Shown here in pieces: positions 52,949 to 62,231 of a stretch of DNA of 64,000 bases; within the stretch, counting starts at the first letter, position 1; each line of letters starts with the position of its first letter. The notes beneath the pieces are model-generated. The model saw only the letters and a program-made list of their open reading frames with translations. It was not told the DNA's origin and searched no databases. Source of the DNA: Sulfurimonas sp. SAG-AH-194-C20 (GTDB taxonomy: Bacteria; Campylobacterota; Campylobacteria; Campylobacterales; Sulfurimonadaceae); contig NZ_JAEMVD010000001.1 in assembly GCF_029215975.1 (NCBI RefSeq), positions 62,001-126,000 of the forward strand, given 5' to 3'. A program made the translations under genes and the position numbers.

Positions 52949-55900
52949 TTAATTACCAAACAGCACTAATGCAGCCCACTTTTCATAGGATTCACCTCTC
53001 TTAATCATAGTTAGTTTTGCTGCTCTAATTGACTCATCTTTTGGTAATTTGTTTATTAATAAATTTTTATAAAATAGTTTCATTAGGTATGCTGTCTCAA
53101 TATCTGGAATCTCCCAGAGATTCATAATAACATTAGATGCTCCAACCATAAGAAATGAGTTTCCTAAACTTTGTACTCCATCAATAGTAGATATTTCTCC
53201 TGCTCCTGTATCGCAAGCTGATAATACAACCAGTTGTATTTTCGAAAAATTATAATAATCTAAAATCTTTTTCGCACTGATTATTCCTCTGTCTACACCA
53301 TTTTTTATACTACGATTTACACCGCTAAGGACAATTCCTGTATTGTTGTACCCAGTTGCAGTATCTACAAAGTAACCATGTGTAGCTATATGTAAAATAT
53401 CACTTTCGCTTTGGAGTTCAAAATTTTCTTCATTTGCATCTTTGCCTATAAAAAGTTTAAGATTTACATTTACTTTGTTAGCAATTCTTTGTACTTTTTT
53501 TGCTTCAAGCATTGTTCCAGGAAGAGAAGAAAATGAAACACCTCTTAGTGTTCTGTCTTTATTCATAGTATCCTCACTACCAACTTCTTCTTCAAAGTCT
53601 GGATTTGCGAACAGTGTGATTGTTTTTATGTCTTTTTGCTCTACTTCGCCACTTAACATTAAAATAGATGGAAGATAACTTATCGTTTTCTTTTCTATTA
53701 AATAACCATCTTTAGATAGAAGTGCTTCAAATGGAAGGTAGGAAAGTTTCGAAGTTGGAATAATGATAAGTCTCTGCTCTTTTATTTGAATATCATCAAA
53801 CATCATATTGTAAAGTTTTTCATTTTTTGCAAATTCTCTATTATCTATTAAGAAGTCTATATCTTTTTTAGAACCTAAGTCCTTGAGTCTAATTTGTCCC
53901 TTTTGAATGATAAACATATAGTAGTTGTCTTGGGTAGCAAAGAAGTCTAGGACAGCACTATTTTCAGGTAAATTAGCATAAAGATTTTTCTCTTTAAGTG
54001 AATTCTTTCTATCGATAACATTATTTATTTTTTCGATAAGTGACAACTCTTTTTGTTTAGTAGAAATTTCCTCATCAAGAGCAAGAATTTTTTCATTATC
54101 ATCTATGGTATTTAATGAAAGTAGTTTTTTTCTATCTTCTTTTATAGAGTCTAGTATTGGATTTAGAGAACGATTTAGTTGAGTGTTTACCATTGAATGC
54201 ATAGCATTCTGACTATAAAGTCTTTGTGCTTTTTTATCTGCTATTTTTGCATAAAGTTGAGCATATGCTTTGGCGTCATTTTTTTTAAGATAAATACTTA
54301 TTTGGATATTCTCAACTCTCTGGTAATACTTGCGTATATCTTTTAACCCATTATCATTGTTTGGCTTTATCATATTTTGTAAATTTTGAATTTTACCAGA
54401 AGCTAAATCTGCAAACTTCAAAGCTTCTTTATAATTTGCATTTTTTTCATACAGTAATGCCATATAAAGGTAAAGTTCTATAAATGTATCCTGTCTACCA
54501 AATGCTCCTCTGTCTTCTTTCATATTAGAGTCTAAAACAAGGTTTGCTTTTAGTAAGGCAATTTCATATTCTCTTATTTCATAATATGCCTTACTTATGT
54601 TGATAATATTTATATACTCATCAAGCTGTTCAAATGGATAATTTTCAAGGAGTTTTAAATATCTTTTTGTTTGAGTAAGATCAGCTTCTTTTGAGTAGAA
54701 AGTTGCTAGCTTTTGATAAGCTTTTATTTTATATATTTTTTTATAATTCAAATTTGCAGAGGAATCGTTTGAACTAATAATATTGGATTGTTTAGCCATC
54801 ATAGCTATAGCTCTCGGTGTGTAAAATAATACATTCTCATAGTTTTTCTCTTTTGGAGCTTTATAGTTATCAAGACTAGTTATGATCTCCAAATAGACAT
54901 TTTTTGCTTTTTCCCACTCTTCATACTCTCTATACATAAAGGCTATTAGATATTCGTAATGTATATAGTCTTTCATACTGCTATTCTTGTAATAATCTTT
55001 TATTGCCACTTCTCCAAGTGCTAAAGTTTGCATCATTTTATCTTTATCAATACATTTAGCTTTGTACTCTATGTGATTGAATGCACTATCTAAGCTACCT
55101 GTATTTGGATTGGTGAGTGTTTGAGTAAAGGTGTTAAAACTTCTCTCTGCTGCATAACACGGTTGGCCTGAACCATCTTGTATCTCCTGGTAGTCATATA
55201 CATCATCCTTACATTCAGAGGGAATCCTAGACTCTTCAGCTTGTTTGCAAAGATCTTCTATATAAGTCTTTGGAGGCACATTAAAGGCCGATATTTTACT
55301 AGTTGATTGTAATATATTTGCTAACTGTGCATAGTTTTTACCAAATCCATTATCACTTTTTATAGCTTCTTTGAAGTAAAAAGCACCGCTATAAAGATGC
55401 TTTTTATCTAAGGTCTTATTCATTTTAGAAGTTGCTACATTGATGTTATTGTTCATTGATTGCATCATTGTTCCAATGGAAGCTATATTAAAAGTGCCAT
55501 TAGCTTTCATTTCTTGCATCTTTTTTAGAATAGCTTCTTTCCCCCCATTATTTACATAGTCAACACTTTTTTTAGCACTTAATGTTTCATCCATATAACT
55601 ATAGAGTTCGACTAAACCTCTTGAATGATACTGAAGAGCTATAAGAGAATTGGGGTTGTTAACATAAAACTTTTCTAACATTTCACTATCTAGCTCTTCT
55701 ATATCTTTTAAAAACTTGTAAAACTCATAAGAGATTGTTGCAAGTATATCTGAGAGAGGTGTAGTTATCTGTGTTTTATACTCTATTTCATCTTTATAAT
55801 AAACAAATTTTATTACTAACTCCCCTTCGTTTAAAGAGTATTCTCCTACTACAAAGGCATCAATATCTCTACTTAAAGCAAACTTTTTTGCAGTATCAAA

Positions 55901-56161
55901 GTTAAAATTTTGAAGTTTTTCAAATTTTATAGCTGAATCTTTATCATTTTGAATCTTTGTTATTGTTTGAAGTTCGTATTTATCTAAAGCAACAACGTCG
56001 TCTTCTAAGAGTTGTGCAATAGCTACTCCCATCCAATTATCTTGGCTTTTTTTATCTTGGTTTGATAGTGGAAATACAATTACACTATCGTTAGAAAAAA
56101 ATCCAAACAAATTAACACTGAAGAGCATCGAGAGTAAAACTATCGTAAAACTTTTTTTCAT
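52949..56161 (-). CDS. Exported CHAT-domain (caspase-like) protein with TPR-like repeats
   Basis: 1070 residues. Signal peptide KSFTIVLLSMLFSVNLFG, an early domain (VIVFPLSNQDKKSQDNWMGVAIAQLLEDD) like the CsgG/TolB-type lead of peptidoglycan-linked proteins, about 500 residues of helical TPR-like repeats, a coiled coil (TKQKELSLIEKINNVIDRKN), then a CHAT domain: YLPFEALLSKDGYLI, ILHIATHGYFVD (catalytic His), VVLSACDTGAGE (catalytic Cys), MNLWEIPD. Both catalytic residues are present, so it is probably a periplasmic cysteine protease. Last gene of the CHASE2 operon. Confidence 0.85.
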   Translation of the reverse strand: MKKSFTIVLLSMLFSVNLFGFFSNDSVIVFPLSNQDKKSQDNWMGVAIAQLLEDDVVALDKYELQTITKIQNDKDSAIKFEKLQNFNFDTAKKFALSRDIDAFVVGEYSLNEGELVIKFVYYKDEIEYKTQITTPLSDILATISYEFYKFLKDIEELDSEMLEKFYVNNPNSLIALQYHSRGLVELYSYMDETLSAKKSVDYVNNGGKEAILKKMQEMKANGTFNIASIGTMMQSMNNNINVATSKMNKTLDKKHLYSGAFYFKEAIKSDNGFGKNYAQLANILQSTSKISAFNVPPKTYIEDLCKQAEESRIPSECKDDVYDYQEIQDGSGQPCYAAERSFNTFTQTLTNPNTGSLDSAFNHIEYKAKCIDKDKMMQTLALGEVAIKDYYKNSSMKDYIHYEYLIAFMYREYEEWEKAKNVYLEIITSLDNYKAPKEKNYENVLFYTPRAIAMMAKQSNIISSNDSSANLNYKKIYKIKAYQKLATFYSKEADLTQTKRYLKLLENYPFEQLDEYINIINISKAYYEIREYEIALLKANLVLDSNMKEDRGAFGRQDTFIELYLYMALLYEKNANYKEALKFADLASGKIQNLQNMIKPNNDNGLKDIRKYYQRVENIQISIYLKKNDAKAYAQLYAKIADKKAQRLYSQNAMHSMVNTQLNRSLNPILDSIKEDRKKLLSLNTIDDNEKILALDEEISTKQKELSLIEKINNVIDRKNSLKEKNLYANLPENSAVLDFFATQDNYYMFIIQKGQIRLKDLGSKKDIDFLIDNREFAKNEKLYNMMFDDIQIKEQRLIIIPTSKLSYLPFEALLSKDGYLIEKKTISYLPSILMLSGEVEQKDIKTITLFANPDFEEEVGSEDTMNKDRTLRGVSFSSLPGTMLEAKKVQRIANKVNVNLKLFIGKDANEENFELQSESDILHIATHGYFVDTATGYNNTGIVLSGVNRSIKNGVDRGIISAKKILDYYNFSKIQLVVLSACDTGAGEISTIDGVQSLGNSFLMVGASNVIMNLWEIPDIETAYLMKLFYKNLLINKLPKDESIRAAKLTMIKRGESYEKWAALVLFGN

Positions 56162-56172
56162 TGATAAAATCC

Positions 56173-56898
56173 TTATTGGAGTAGGTAGCTAATATCGCCA
56201 TTAGTATAGAGAGTAGAGTTAGAATCTTTTTCATAACTAAGCGCTCTTTCTAGAGTTGAAAGTTCAGAAGATGAATATTTCTGTTGAAGAGACTTTTTAT
56301 CTATATATTCAACTGAAAAATTAAAAACTTTTACATCGTCTTCATATATTTTGATTATATTTTTACTATTATCTTGGAGTAAACTAGTTGGAATGGAAAT
56401 TAGTTCACTGCTTATAAAGCTCTTTACTTCATAATCTTTATCGTTGATATTTAAAATATACTCTGCATCTTCATCATAGATAGGAAGATCTATACTCTTT
56501 ACATTATTCTTACCTACAACGAAGTAGTTATCTCCACGAGAGACTTGAGATACAGAACGTGAAGAGGCTGAAATGACTATTTTTTCATCTTTAGCAAACC
56601 ATTTATCAAAAAATATGACGACTAATGATTTTGCTATGCTGTTATTTTTACACTGATGTTCCACATTAAATTCTGTTGTCTCTTTTACTTTGAGAATACT
56701 AGGAGCACCACAAGGATAGAAAAATATAATTTTCCCCAAACCATTTAGTTTTACTTTCGTATGATTTTGTATCTCTCCACTCTTCGCTAATCTTTTCTCA
56801 TCTTTTTGAATATAACTTTTGTCGTAACACTTATATGAGACATCTTCAATAGCAACTAATTTCAGTGATAATACTAAACTAAGAAGTATATATTTCAT
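56173..56898 (-). CDS. Exported protein of unknown function in CHAT/CHASE2 operon
   Basis: 241 residues: signal peptide ILLSLVLSLKLVA, then beta-rich sequence with two or three Cys (YKCYDKSY, FYPCGAP, HQCKNN) that could form disulfides. No family recognised. Overlaps the CHASE2 gene by 4 nt and precedes the CHAT gene by 11 nt, so it is probably a periplasmic part of the same complex. Confidence 0.7.
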   Translation of the reverse strand: MKYILLSLVLSLKLVAIEDVSYKCYDKSYIQKDEKRLAKSGEIQNHTKVKLNGLGKIIFFYPCGAPSILKVKETTEFNVEHQCKNNSIAKSLVVIFFDKWFAKDEKIVISASSRSVSQVSRGDNYFVVGKNNVKSIDLPIYDEDAEYILNINDKDYEVKSFISSELISIPTSLLQDNSKNIIKIYEDDVKVFNFSVEYIDKKSLQQKYSSSELSTLERALSYEKDSNSTLYTNGDISYLLQ

Positions 56899-58049
56899 GT
56901 TTTCCCCTTTTTTAATAATTTACTCTCTTTTAAAATTTTTACAGCTTCATACACTGTAAATACAAAAACAACTTTTTGATAATCTATCCATATTGAGTAG
57001 TACTCAAGTAAAAAATATGAAGACACAATACAAAGTAGTGAAAAGATGACAATACCTAAGCCTGCAATAAAATCCTCTTTATTTTCTGCTACATATTTTT
57101 TGTATTTAAGATATTCATATGCGATTGAAAAGCCTTGACCTAGAAGAAATGCCATAAGTGCATTTAACAGATAGTAGCTTTTTATCTCTCCATAATAGTA
57201 CATACTCATAACTGCATTTGCATTTATATATATTCCCGGAATAACACCTATCGGGGTATTAAAATAGTCATGGGAATTCTTGTCTACTCTTCCTAGCATC
57301 AGTACAGCATCTGTATAACTAACATTATCATCTAAAAATTGACTTAAAGAAATCTTTGAAAGTCCACTATAGTAAGAGTTGGCTTTGTCAAACTCTTTGT
57401 AGATGATTAAATTTGAAAGTTTTTCATCTGTCCAGTTTTTACTCTCACTTAAGTTTGTATCGTTTTGAGTAAGCCCCTGATATATACTAAATGCTACACT
57501 CTCTTTGGCATCTGTACCTAGAGAGTATCGGTTGACACTTAAATCATCTAAAGCTAAATACTCAACACTTAAGATAGAGATTAAAGAGTTGTTAATATCT
57601 TTATAGAGAGGAGAGACATCTAAAGAGGGAAGAATTATTCTCTTTTTAGATTTATTTAAAATATCTAAAAGTTCAAACTCTCCTTTAGAAAACAATTGAG
57701 ATTCAATACAGCTTGGTTTTGATATGTCTAAATCTAAAAAAAGTAGAGAAGCATCACTCTTTTCGTATTTATAAAGTATTTTATTTATGATACTTTTTGG
57801 TAATGCATAACCAGTTAAATCATATTTTTGTATGTCACTGTCTGTAATCTCTACAACATAAAGTGGTGTCGTAATAAGTCTTGTTTTATCAAATTTGTTT
57901 ATCTGTTTTATTGTATCTAAATAAAAATCTGTATCTGTGATTTTTAAATTTATAATATGAAAATAATCATTAAAAATTAGAAATATAACATAAAAAAAGG
58001 ATACAAAAAGACCTTGTAAAACTGCCTTGTTTACAAAAGGTAATCTCAC
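56895..58049 (-). CDS. CHASE2-type membrane sensor protein without output domain
   Basis: 384 residues. An N-terminal membrane helix (GLFVSFFYVIFLIFNDYF), an extracytoplasmic domain of about 240 residues with the CHASE2 pattern (LYVVEITDSDIQKYDLTGYALPK, ASLLFLDLDIS, IGVIPGIYINANAVM), then three membrane helices near the end. The kinase, cyclase or protease output that usually follows CHASE2 is missing, so a signal must go through partners. First gene of the operon; the CHAT protease is the likely effector. Confidence 0.75.
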   Translation of the reverse strand: MRLPFVNKAVLQGLFVSFFYVIFLIFNDYFHIINLKITDTDFYLDTIKQINKFDKTRLITTPLYVVEITDSDIQKYDLTGYALPKSIINKILYKYEKSDASLLFLDLDISKPSCIESQLFSKGEFELLDILNKSKKRIILPSLDVSPLYKDINNSLISILSVEYLALDDLSVNRYSLGTDAKESVAFSIYQGLTQNDTNLSESKNWTDEKLSNLIIYKEFDKANSYYSGLSKISLSQFLDDNVSYTDAVLMLGRVDKNSHDYFNTPIGVIPGIYINANAVMSMYYYGEIKSYYLLNALMAFLLGQGFSIAYEYLKYKKYVAENKEDFIAGLGIVIFSLLCIVSSYFLLEYYSIWIDYQKVVFVFTVYEAVKILKESKLLKKGKT

Positions 58050-58200
58050 AGCATTTCATCCTTCTCTATATAACTTGTCATTTAAATGTATTCTAACATA
58101 AAATAGCATAAAATGAGTTGACTCGGCTTTTCATAGATTTTAACATTATTCTATATTATTTTTAGATAAAATTAATGATTAACTTCATAAGGGCAATATA

Positions 58201-59532
58201 TTGGCTAGTAAAAACGATTACTCAAAACTTTACGAAGAGTATAAGGATGTATATAAGCAAGATAGAGCTAAGGCAAAAGAGCTTAATAGTAATTTTGATA
58301 TGCCTATGCCTGAAACTTGGGATAGGGATAGTGTGCGACTCAGAGCTTTTTTAGATAGAGATAGTAAGTTTTATGTAACTACACTCTCTCCTTTTGAGTT
58401 TTATCTTAAAAAACAGTTCACAAATGATACACAAGCTGCATATGAAGCACTTGTATTTATATATAGAGATGAATACTTTTCTTATAATGATGCTAGTGTT
58501 TCGTACGGCTTTGTTTTAAATGATGAAAACGAGCTTATATCTTTAGCCCAAGAGTATACACTTGAACAAGACAAAGAGCTTATGAAGCAGTATCTTTACC
58601 CATGGCAAAAAAAGTTAGATGTATTGAAGTCTGAAAATATTAAAATAGAAAATATTACGCTTTTAAGGATGCAAGAAAAATTGCTACTTCAAGAGTATGA
58701 AAATTCATTTTCTGTGCTTGTATCACTCACCAATAAATATGCTAAAGCTTTAAAAACACTACTCTTAGAATATAGTTCTGTCGAAATAAACTCAGATGAG
58801 TATACTCTGCAAACTTATTTTAATCATATGTTTGACTTAAGCGATGAAGTAGATCTTATAGAGTACATTAAAACTCAAGAGCTATTGAAGTCTGTAAATG
58901 TAGTGAGTGACATTACTCAGATACGAGTACTCATACAAAAACAGATATCAGACAACAACAAAGAAGCAGAACTAGCACAATGTGGGGCGACTCATGAGAC
59001 TATGGGTGAACTCTTACTTGAGTATGCATCATTTGAACAAGAGATAGTGACCCAGTATCGTACACTCGTGTCAAAATACCTTTCATATTTGAGTGTCCAA
59101 GGAAATTTTCTGCTTATAAATGAGCCTTTTGAAGTTTACTTTGACAACTACTTTGCAGATTTTGAAAACACTTTAAACTACTACAAACTTTTTTACAAAG
59201 AGATACAGAAGTCTCTCACCGAGACACCTTACTATATGAAAATGTATAATGCAACCCAGGCAAAGATTTCTATACTGAATCTAAACATACAAGAAGCAAT
59301 GCACGAGACTAAAAAAGCATACATATCTAAACGCAGCCACTTAACAGACTTAAAAATCATACAGCGTGAGTACTCACAAGAGTTTGACATACTTCTTGGA
59401 GAGTTTACTCGTTATGGTGAGATGTATATAAAAGAGATAAAAAGTAATGAGGCTGACCTAAAAGAACACAAGGTAAATATTGCAGAGTTGCAAGAAAGAT
59501 TTGATTTAAGGGAAGAATATGGATTTTTTTAA
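58201..59532 (+). CDS. Helical cytoplasmic protein, first gene of vWA operon
   Basis: 443 residues from TTG 58201 with AAGGG 8 nt upstream. Almost wholly alpha-helical and charged, with coiled-coil stretches (TLLRMQEKLLLQEYENSF; SNEADLKEHKVNIAELQERF) and no signal peptide or membrane helix. No family recognised. Overlaps the next gene by 14 nt. It diverges from the CHASE2-CHAT operon with 151 bp between. Confidence 0.72.
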   Translation: MASKNDYSKLYEEYKDVYKQDRAKAKELNSNFDMPMPETWDRDSVRLRAFLDRDSKFYVTTLSPFEFYLKKQFTNDTQAAYEALVFIYRDEYFSYNDASVSYGFVLNDENELISLAQEYTLEQDKELMKQYLYPWQKKLDVLKSENIKIENITLLRMQEKLLLQEYENSFSVLVSLTNKYAKALKTLLLEYSSVEINSDEYTLQTYFNHMFDLSDEVDLIEYIKTQELLKSVNVVSDITQIRVLIQKQISDNNKEAELAQCGATHETMGELLLEYASFEQEIVTQYRTLVSKYLSYLSVQGNFLLINEPFEVYFDNYFADFENTLNYYKLFYKEIQKSLTETPYYMKMYNATQAKISILNLNIQEAMHETKKAYISKRSHLTDLKIIQREYSQEFDILLGEFTRYGEMYIKEIKSNEADLKEHKVNIAELQERFDLREEYGFF

Positions 59533-61027
59533 GAGACTATCGTTTTTGACATTTTTTAAAAAAGATGTGATAGAAGAAGATTTTTTAGATCTACAGACAG
59601 ACAAAATACTTAATGATTTTGATCAAGAGTATAGGTTTAAAGATGTCAATGAACTAATATATCCAGATAGAGAAATAAAAACAAACCTTGTTCATAGTGC
59701 TACGGTACTATGGACAAGAGTTGTGAACTCTTCACATAGCATTTACAAAAAAATTCAGATTTTAGAAGCTGACTACATAGAAGTAAAGTCTGAACTTGAT
59801 AACAAACTAGACTACGAACTCTTAAACCATGAGAAAAAACATACTGCTGTTATGCAAGAGGTAGTAGTAGTAGATCAAGAGTTGTTAGAGTATAACAACC
59901 AAAGAAAAGAGATAGAAAAAGCCTACCATAAGATAGGTGAGAAGAAGATTCAAAAAGGGAGTCTAAATAGACTAAGTGCTTTTTGGTTCTTGTTTGTCAT
60001 GGGTATAGCGGCAATTGCAGAACTTTTTATGTATAAAAATGTTTTTCTTTCACAAGAAATAGGTCTTATGGCAGATAAGGCAGCACAAGACAAGTACACG
60101 GTTGAGTTGATGGCACTTGGTATGGCTTCTGGTTTTACTGTTATGATTATCTGGTTGTCTCATAAACTTGGTGAGCTTTTAAGACACTTCGATAGTGCTA
60201 CAAAGGGTGAGGTGAAGTCTTATATCATTAAGTTTTTGTTCATCACTCTTGTGCTTGTCTCGGCGATAGCTGTAACTGTAGTTATTCGTGGGGATATGCA
60301 TGAAATCCTTGCTAAAGATCAAAAAGTAGAACAACTTCAAGGTGAGGTTGAAGATGCAGGAAACCCATTTACTGATAATGGTGGTGGTTTTGACTCTGAT
60401 GAGGAAGAGTCTGGCTTTGGTGATGAAGAGGATGATTCAGGATTTGGTTCTGAGGATGAAGAAGATAGCATTTCTCCTTCCAAAAATTCAAAACAATTAC
60501 AAATCCAGCAGCTAAGAGATGAGGTAAACGCAGACAAAGGTAAAACATCACTGCTCTTTGTTATCATAAATATATTTATCGTTGTGGGTGGCTTATTTTT
60601 GTCTTATGAGACACACACCTCTAGTAAGATTTATGAAACCATAGAAAAGCATCTCAAAAAACTTGAAAAACTCAAAAAGTCTTTGGAGAAAGAGCTTCGT
60701 AACTTAGATAAAGAACTTGTCAAGTTTAAGAGTAAGCAGATAGACAGACACTTTAAGTCACTCCTCTTAAAAGCAGCCCTCTACGATAAAGAGGTAAGAA
60801 CCTATAACACTTATATGCAGATATTTGAGCTAAAGATGCAACTTATTGAGGATTATATCAAAAAAGTATATGAAGAAAAAGGTGTAGAGTATAGTCCCAT
60901 AAGTTACACAGACATCATAGATGGTAGAATCAATCTAGACCATAGAAAAGAGCTACACCATGTGAGTAATATAAAAGAGTACATGATATATAAAAACAGT
61001 AATATTGGGAGTGAAAATAATGTTTAA
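59519..61027 (+). CDS. Four-helix membrane protein with coiled coils and acidic repeat
   Basis: 502 residues. A coiled coil (90-145), three helices (FWFLFVMGIAAIAELFMY; LMALGMASGFTVMIIWLSH; FLFITLVLVSAIAVTVVI), an extremely acidic loop with SGFG units (EEESGFGDEEDDSGFGSEDE; about 285-320), a fourth helix (LLFVIINIFIVVGGLFLSYE) and a second coiled coil (KLEKLKKSLEKELRNLDKEL). The acidic loop is expected on the periplasmic side and could bind Ca2+ or basic partners. No family recognised. Overlaps the vWA gene region. Confidence 0.75.
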   Translation: MDFFKRLSFLTFFKKDVIEEDFLDLQTDKILNDFDQEYRFKDVNELIYPDREIKTNLVHSATVLWTRVVNSSHSIYKKIQILEADYIEVKSELDNKLDYELLNHEKKHTAVMQEVVVVDQELLEYNNQRKEIEKAYHKIGEKKIQKGSLNRLSAFWFLFVMGIAAIAELFMYKNVFLSQEIGLMADKAAQDKYTVELMALGMASGFTVMIIWLSHKLGELLRHFDSATKGEVKSYIIKFLFITLVLVSAIAVTVVIRGDMHEILAKDQKVEQLQGEVEDAGNPFTDNGGGFDSDEEESGFGDEEDDSGFGSEDEEDSISPSKNSKQLQIQQLRDEVNADKGKTSLLFVIINIFIVVGGLFLSYETHTSSKIYETIEKHLKKLEKLKKSLEKELRNLDKELVKFKSKQIDRHFKSLLLKAALYDKEVRTYNTYMQIFELKMQLIEDYIKKVYEEKGVEYSPISYTDIIDGRINLDHRKELHHVSNIKEYMIYKNSNIGSENNV

Positions 61028-62231
61028 AATTTTAACTGCGCTTATCTTGAGTATAGGAGTTTTGAGTGCGAGTACTTATGTGGTAGTAGACATAGCACAG
61101 GGTATCTCAAAGAAAGAGTACAAAGAACTAGGTAAACTTACTTACCCTGATAAAAAAGACAAAAGAAATATCTATAAACATAAAGAAGAGATTTTTTTAT
61201 ACTCCTTTAATGCTACAAATACGCTCTCTTCTGACTTCACATATCTACAAAGAGATAAGGATGAAGATGCTTGGAAAGAGTCCAAAAAGAGTTTTATGTC
61301 TTTTTTTTCTAAGGTAAATGCATATGGTGTAAAAAAGAAAAATAAAGCAAGTCCAAATATTATATTTTTAGTAGATACTTCTGGAAGTATGAAAAAAAAT
61401 GGTGTTATGGATGATGTGAAAAGCACTATAAAGTATCTTATAAATGCTAAAAGTGAAAAGGCGAAAGTTGCCATAGTCAGTTTTGATGGCAAAAAAAATA
61501 TGAAAGAGTCTACTCGTGCGAAAATTCTTTGTAACTTTAGTAAATCAAATACTAAGTTAAACAGTGTTGTTAGCTCCATGAAACCATCAAGATACGATAC
61601 TTTTTTAGGGTCTGGTCTCTTACGAGTAGAGAGACTACTCTCTCAAGTAGACATAAAAAAAACTTTAGTACTACTCTTTACTGATGGCAAGGCTGTAGAT
61701 GACAAAGAAAAAGCATTAAAAATCATAAAAAGGTTTAAGTCAAGTGGTATAAAACTAAAAGTAGTAGCAGTTGGTGGTGCAGATGTTGATATGCTGAAGA
61801 GTTTTTCAACTACAGGCTATGTTTTTAATGCAACTTCAAATGATTTAAAAAGTATGACATACGGGATGAGTGTTGGAAGCGATGAACTCTTTTTAAGACT
61901 AAACAGCTTCCTTGAAAACTCACCCAAGATTACTAAAAATGATAGACTCATCATCTACTCCTCTATGATGAATGTAGATACACAAAGTGACTTTTTTATA
62001 GTGCCTAACATTGCATCTAAAAACTTCTATAAAGAGATGCAAAAAATCAATGAAGACAGAAGTATAAATGTAAAGCTTCATGGTGCAAAAGTGTATGTAC
62101 GTTTGATTGGAAAGATGGATGCAACAAGAGAAAATAATCTTAAAATATTTTATAAAAGATTTTTCAAAGAAGCAGGAGGAGAGTTGAAGTTTTTTGCTAA
62201 CTCTTCACTCTCTAAGTCAAAGATAAAATAG
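61020..62231 (+). CDS. Exported von Willebrand factor A domain protein
   Basis: 403 residues from ATG 61020 (MFKILTALILSIGVLSAS, signal peptide), which overlaps the preceding gene by 8 nt. The vWA domain begins at IIFLVDTSGSMKKNG, giving the MIDAS DxSxS motif, continues with the Thr of SRYDTFLGSGL and ends with LLFTDGKA and VVAVGGADVDML. A metal-dependent binding domain for protein partners, located in the periplasm. The C-terminal 150 residues have no recognised domain. One base after it the next gene starts. Confidence 0.85.
   Translation: MFKILTALILSIGVLSASTYVVVDIAQGISKKEYKELGKLTYPDKKDKRNIYKHKEEIFLYSFNATNTLSSDFTYLQRDKDEDAWKESKKSFMSFFSKVNAYGVKKKNKASPNIIFLVDTSGSMKKNGVMDDVKSTIKYLINAKSEKAKVAIVSFDGKKNMKESTRAKILCNFSKSNTKLNSVVSSMKPSRYDTFLGSGLLRVERLLSQVDIKKTLVLLFTDGKAVDDKEKALKIIKRFKSSGIKLKVVAVGGADVDMLKSFSTTGYVFNATSNDLKSMTYGMSVGSDELFLRLNSFLENSPKITKNDRLIIYSSMMNVDTQSDFFIVPNIASKNFYKEMQKINEDRSINVKLHGAKVYVRLIGKMDATRENNLKIFYKRFFKEAGGELKFFANSSLSKSKIK

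Larger units (their letters stand above)
1238..60533. repeat. Dispersed 8-mer AAACGCAG / CTGCGTTT (about 30 copies)
   Basis: By eye I find 30 exact copies, 16 as AAACGCAG and 14 as CTGCGTTT. With AT content near two-thirds about one or two would be expected. First base of each: 1238, 2470, 2938, 3008, 3421, 3643, 5057, 5728, 10325, 10490, 16330, 16930, 18277, 20899, 23270, 23500, 24262, 24791, 26489, 30391, 31442, 31722, 32850, 37471, 40922, 41454, 45967, 51538, 59329, 60526. It falls in several reading frames. Confidence 0.8.

Noticed and set aside
60337-60567. Minus-strand Ser/Pro-rich ORFs opposite the acidic repeat
   Set aside because: Complement of the acidic coding repeat; low complexity and no ribosome site.
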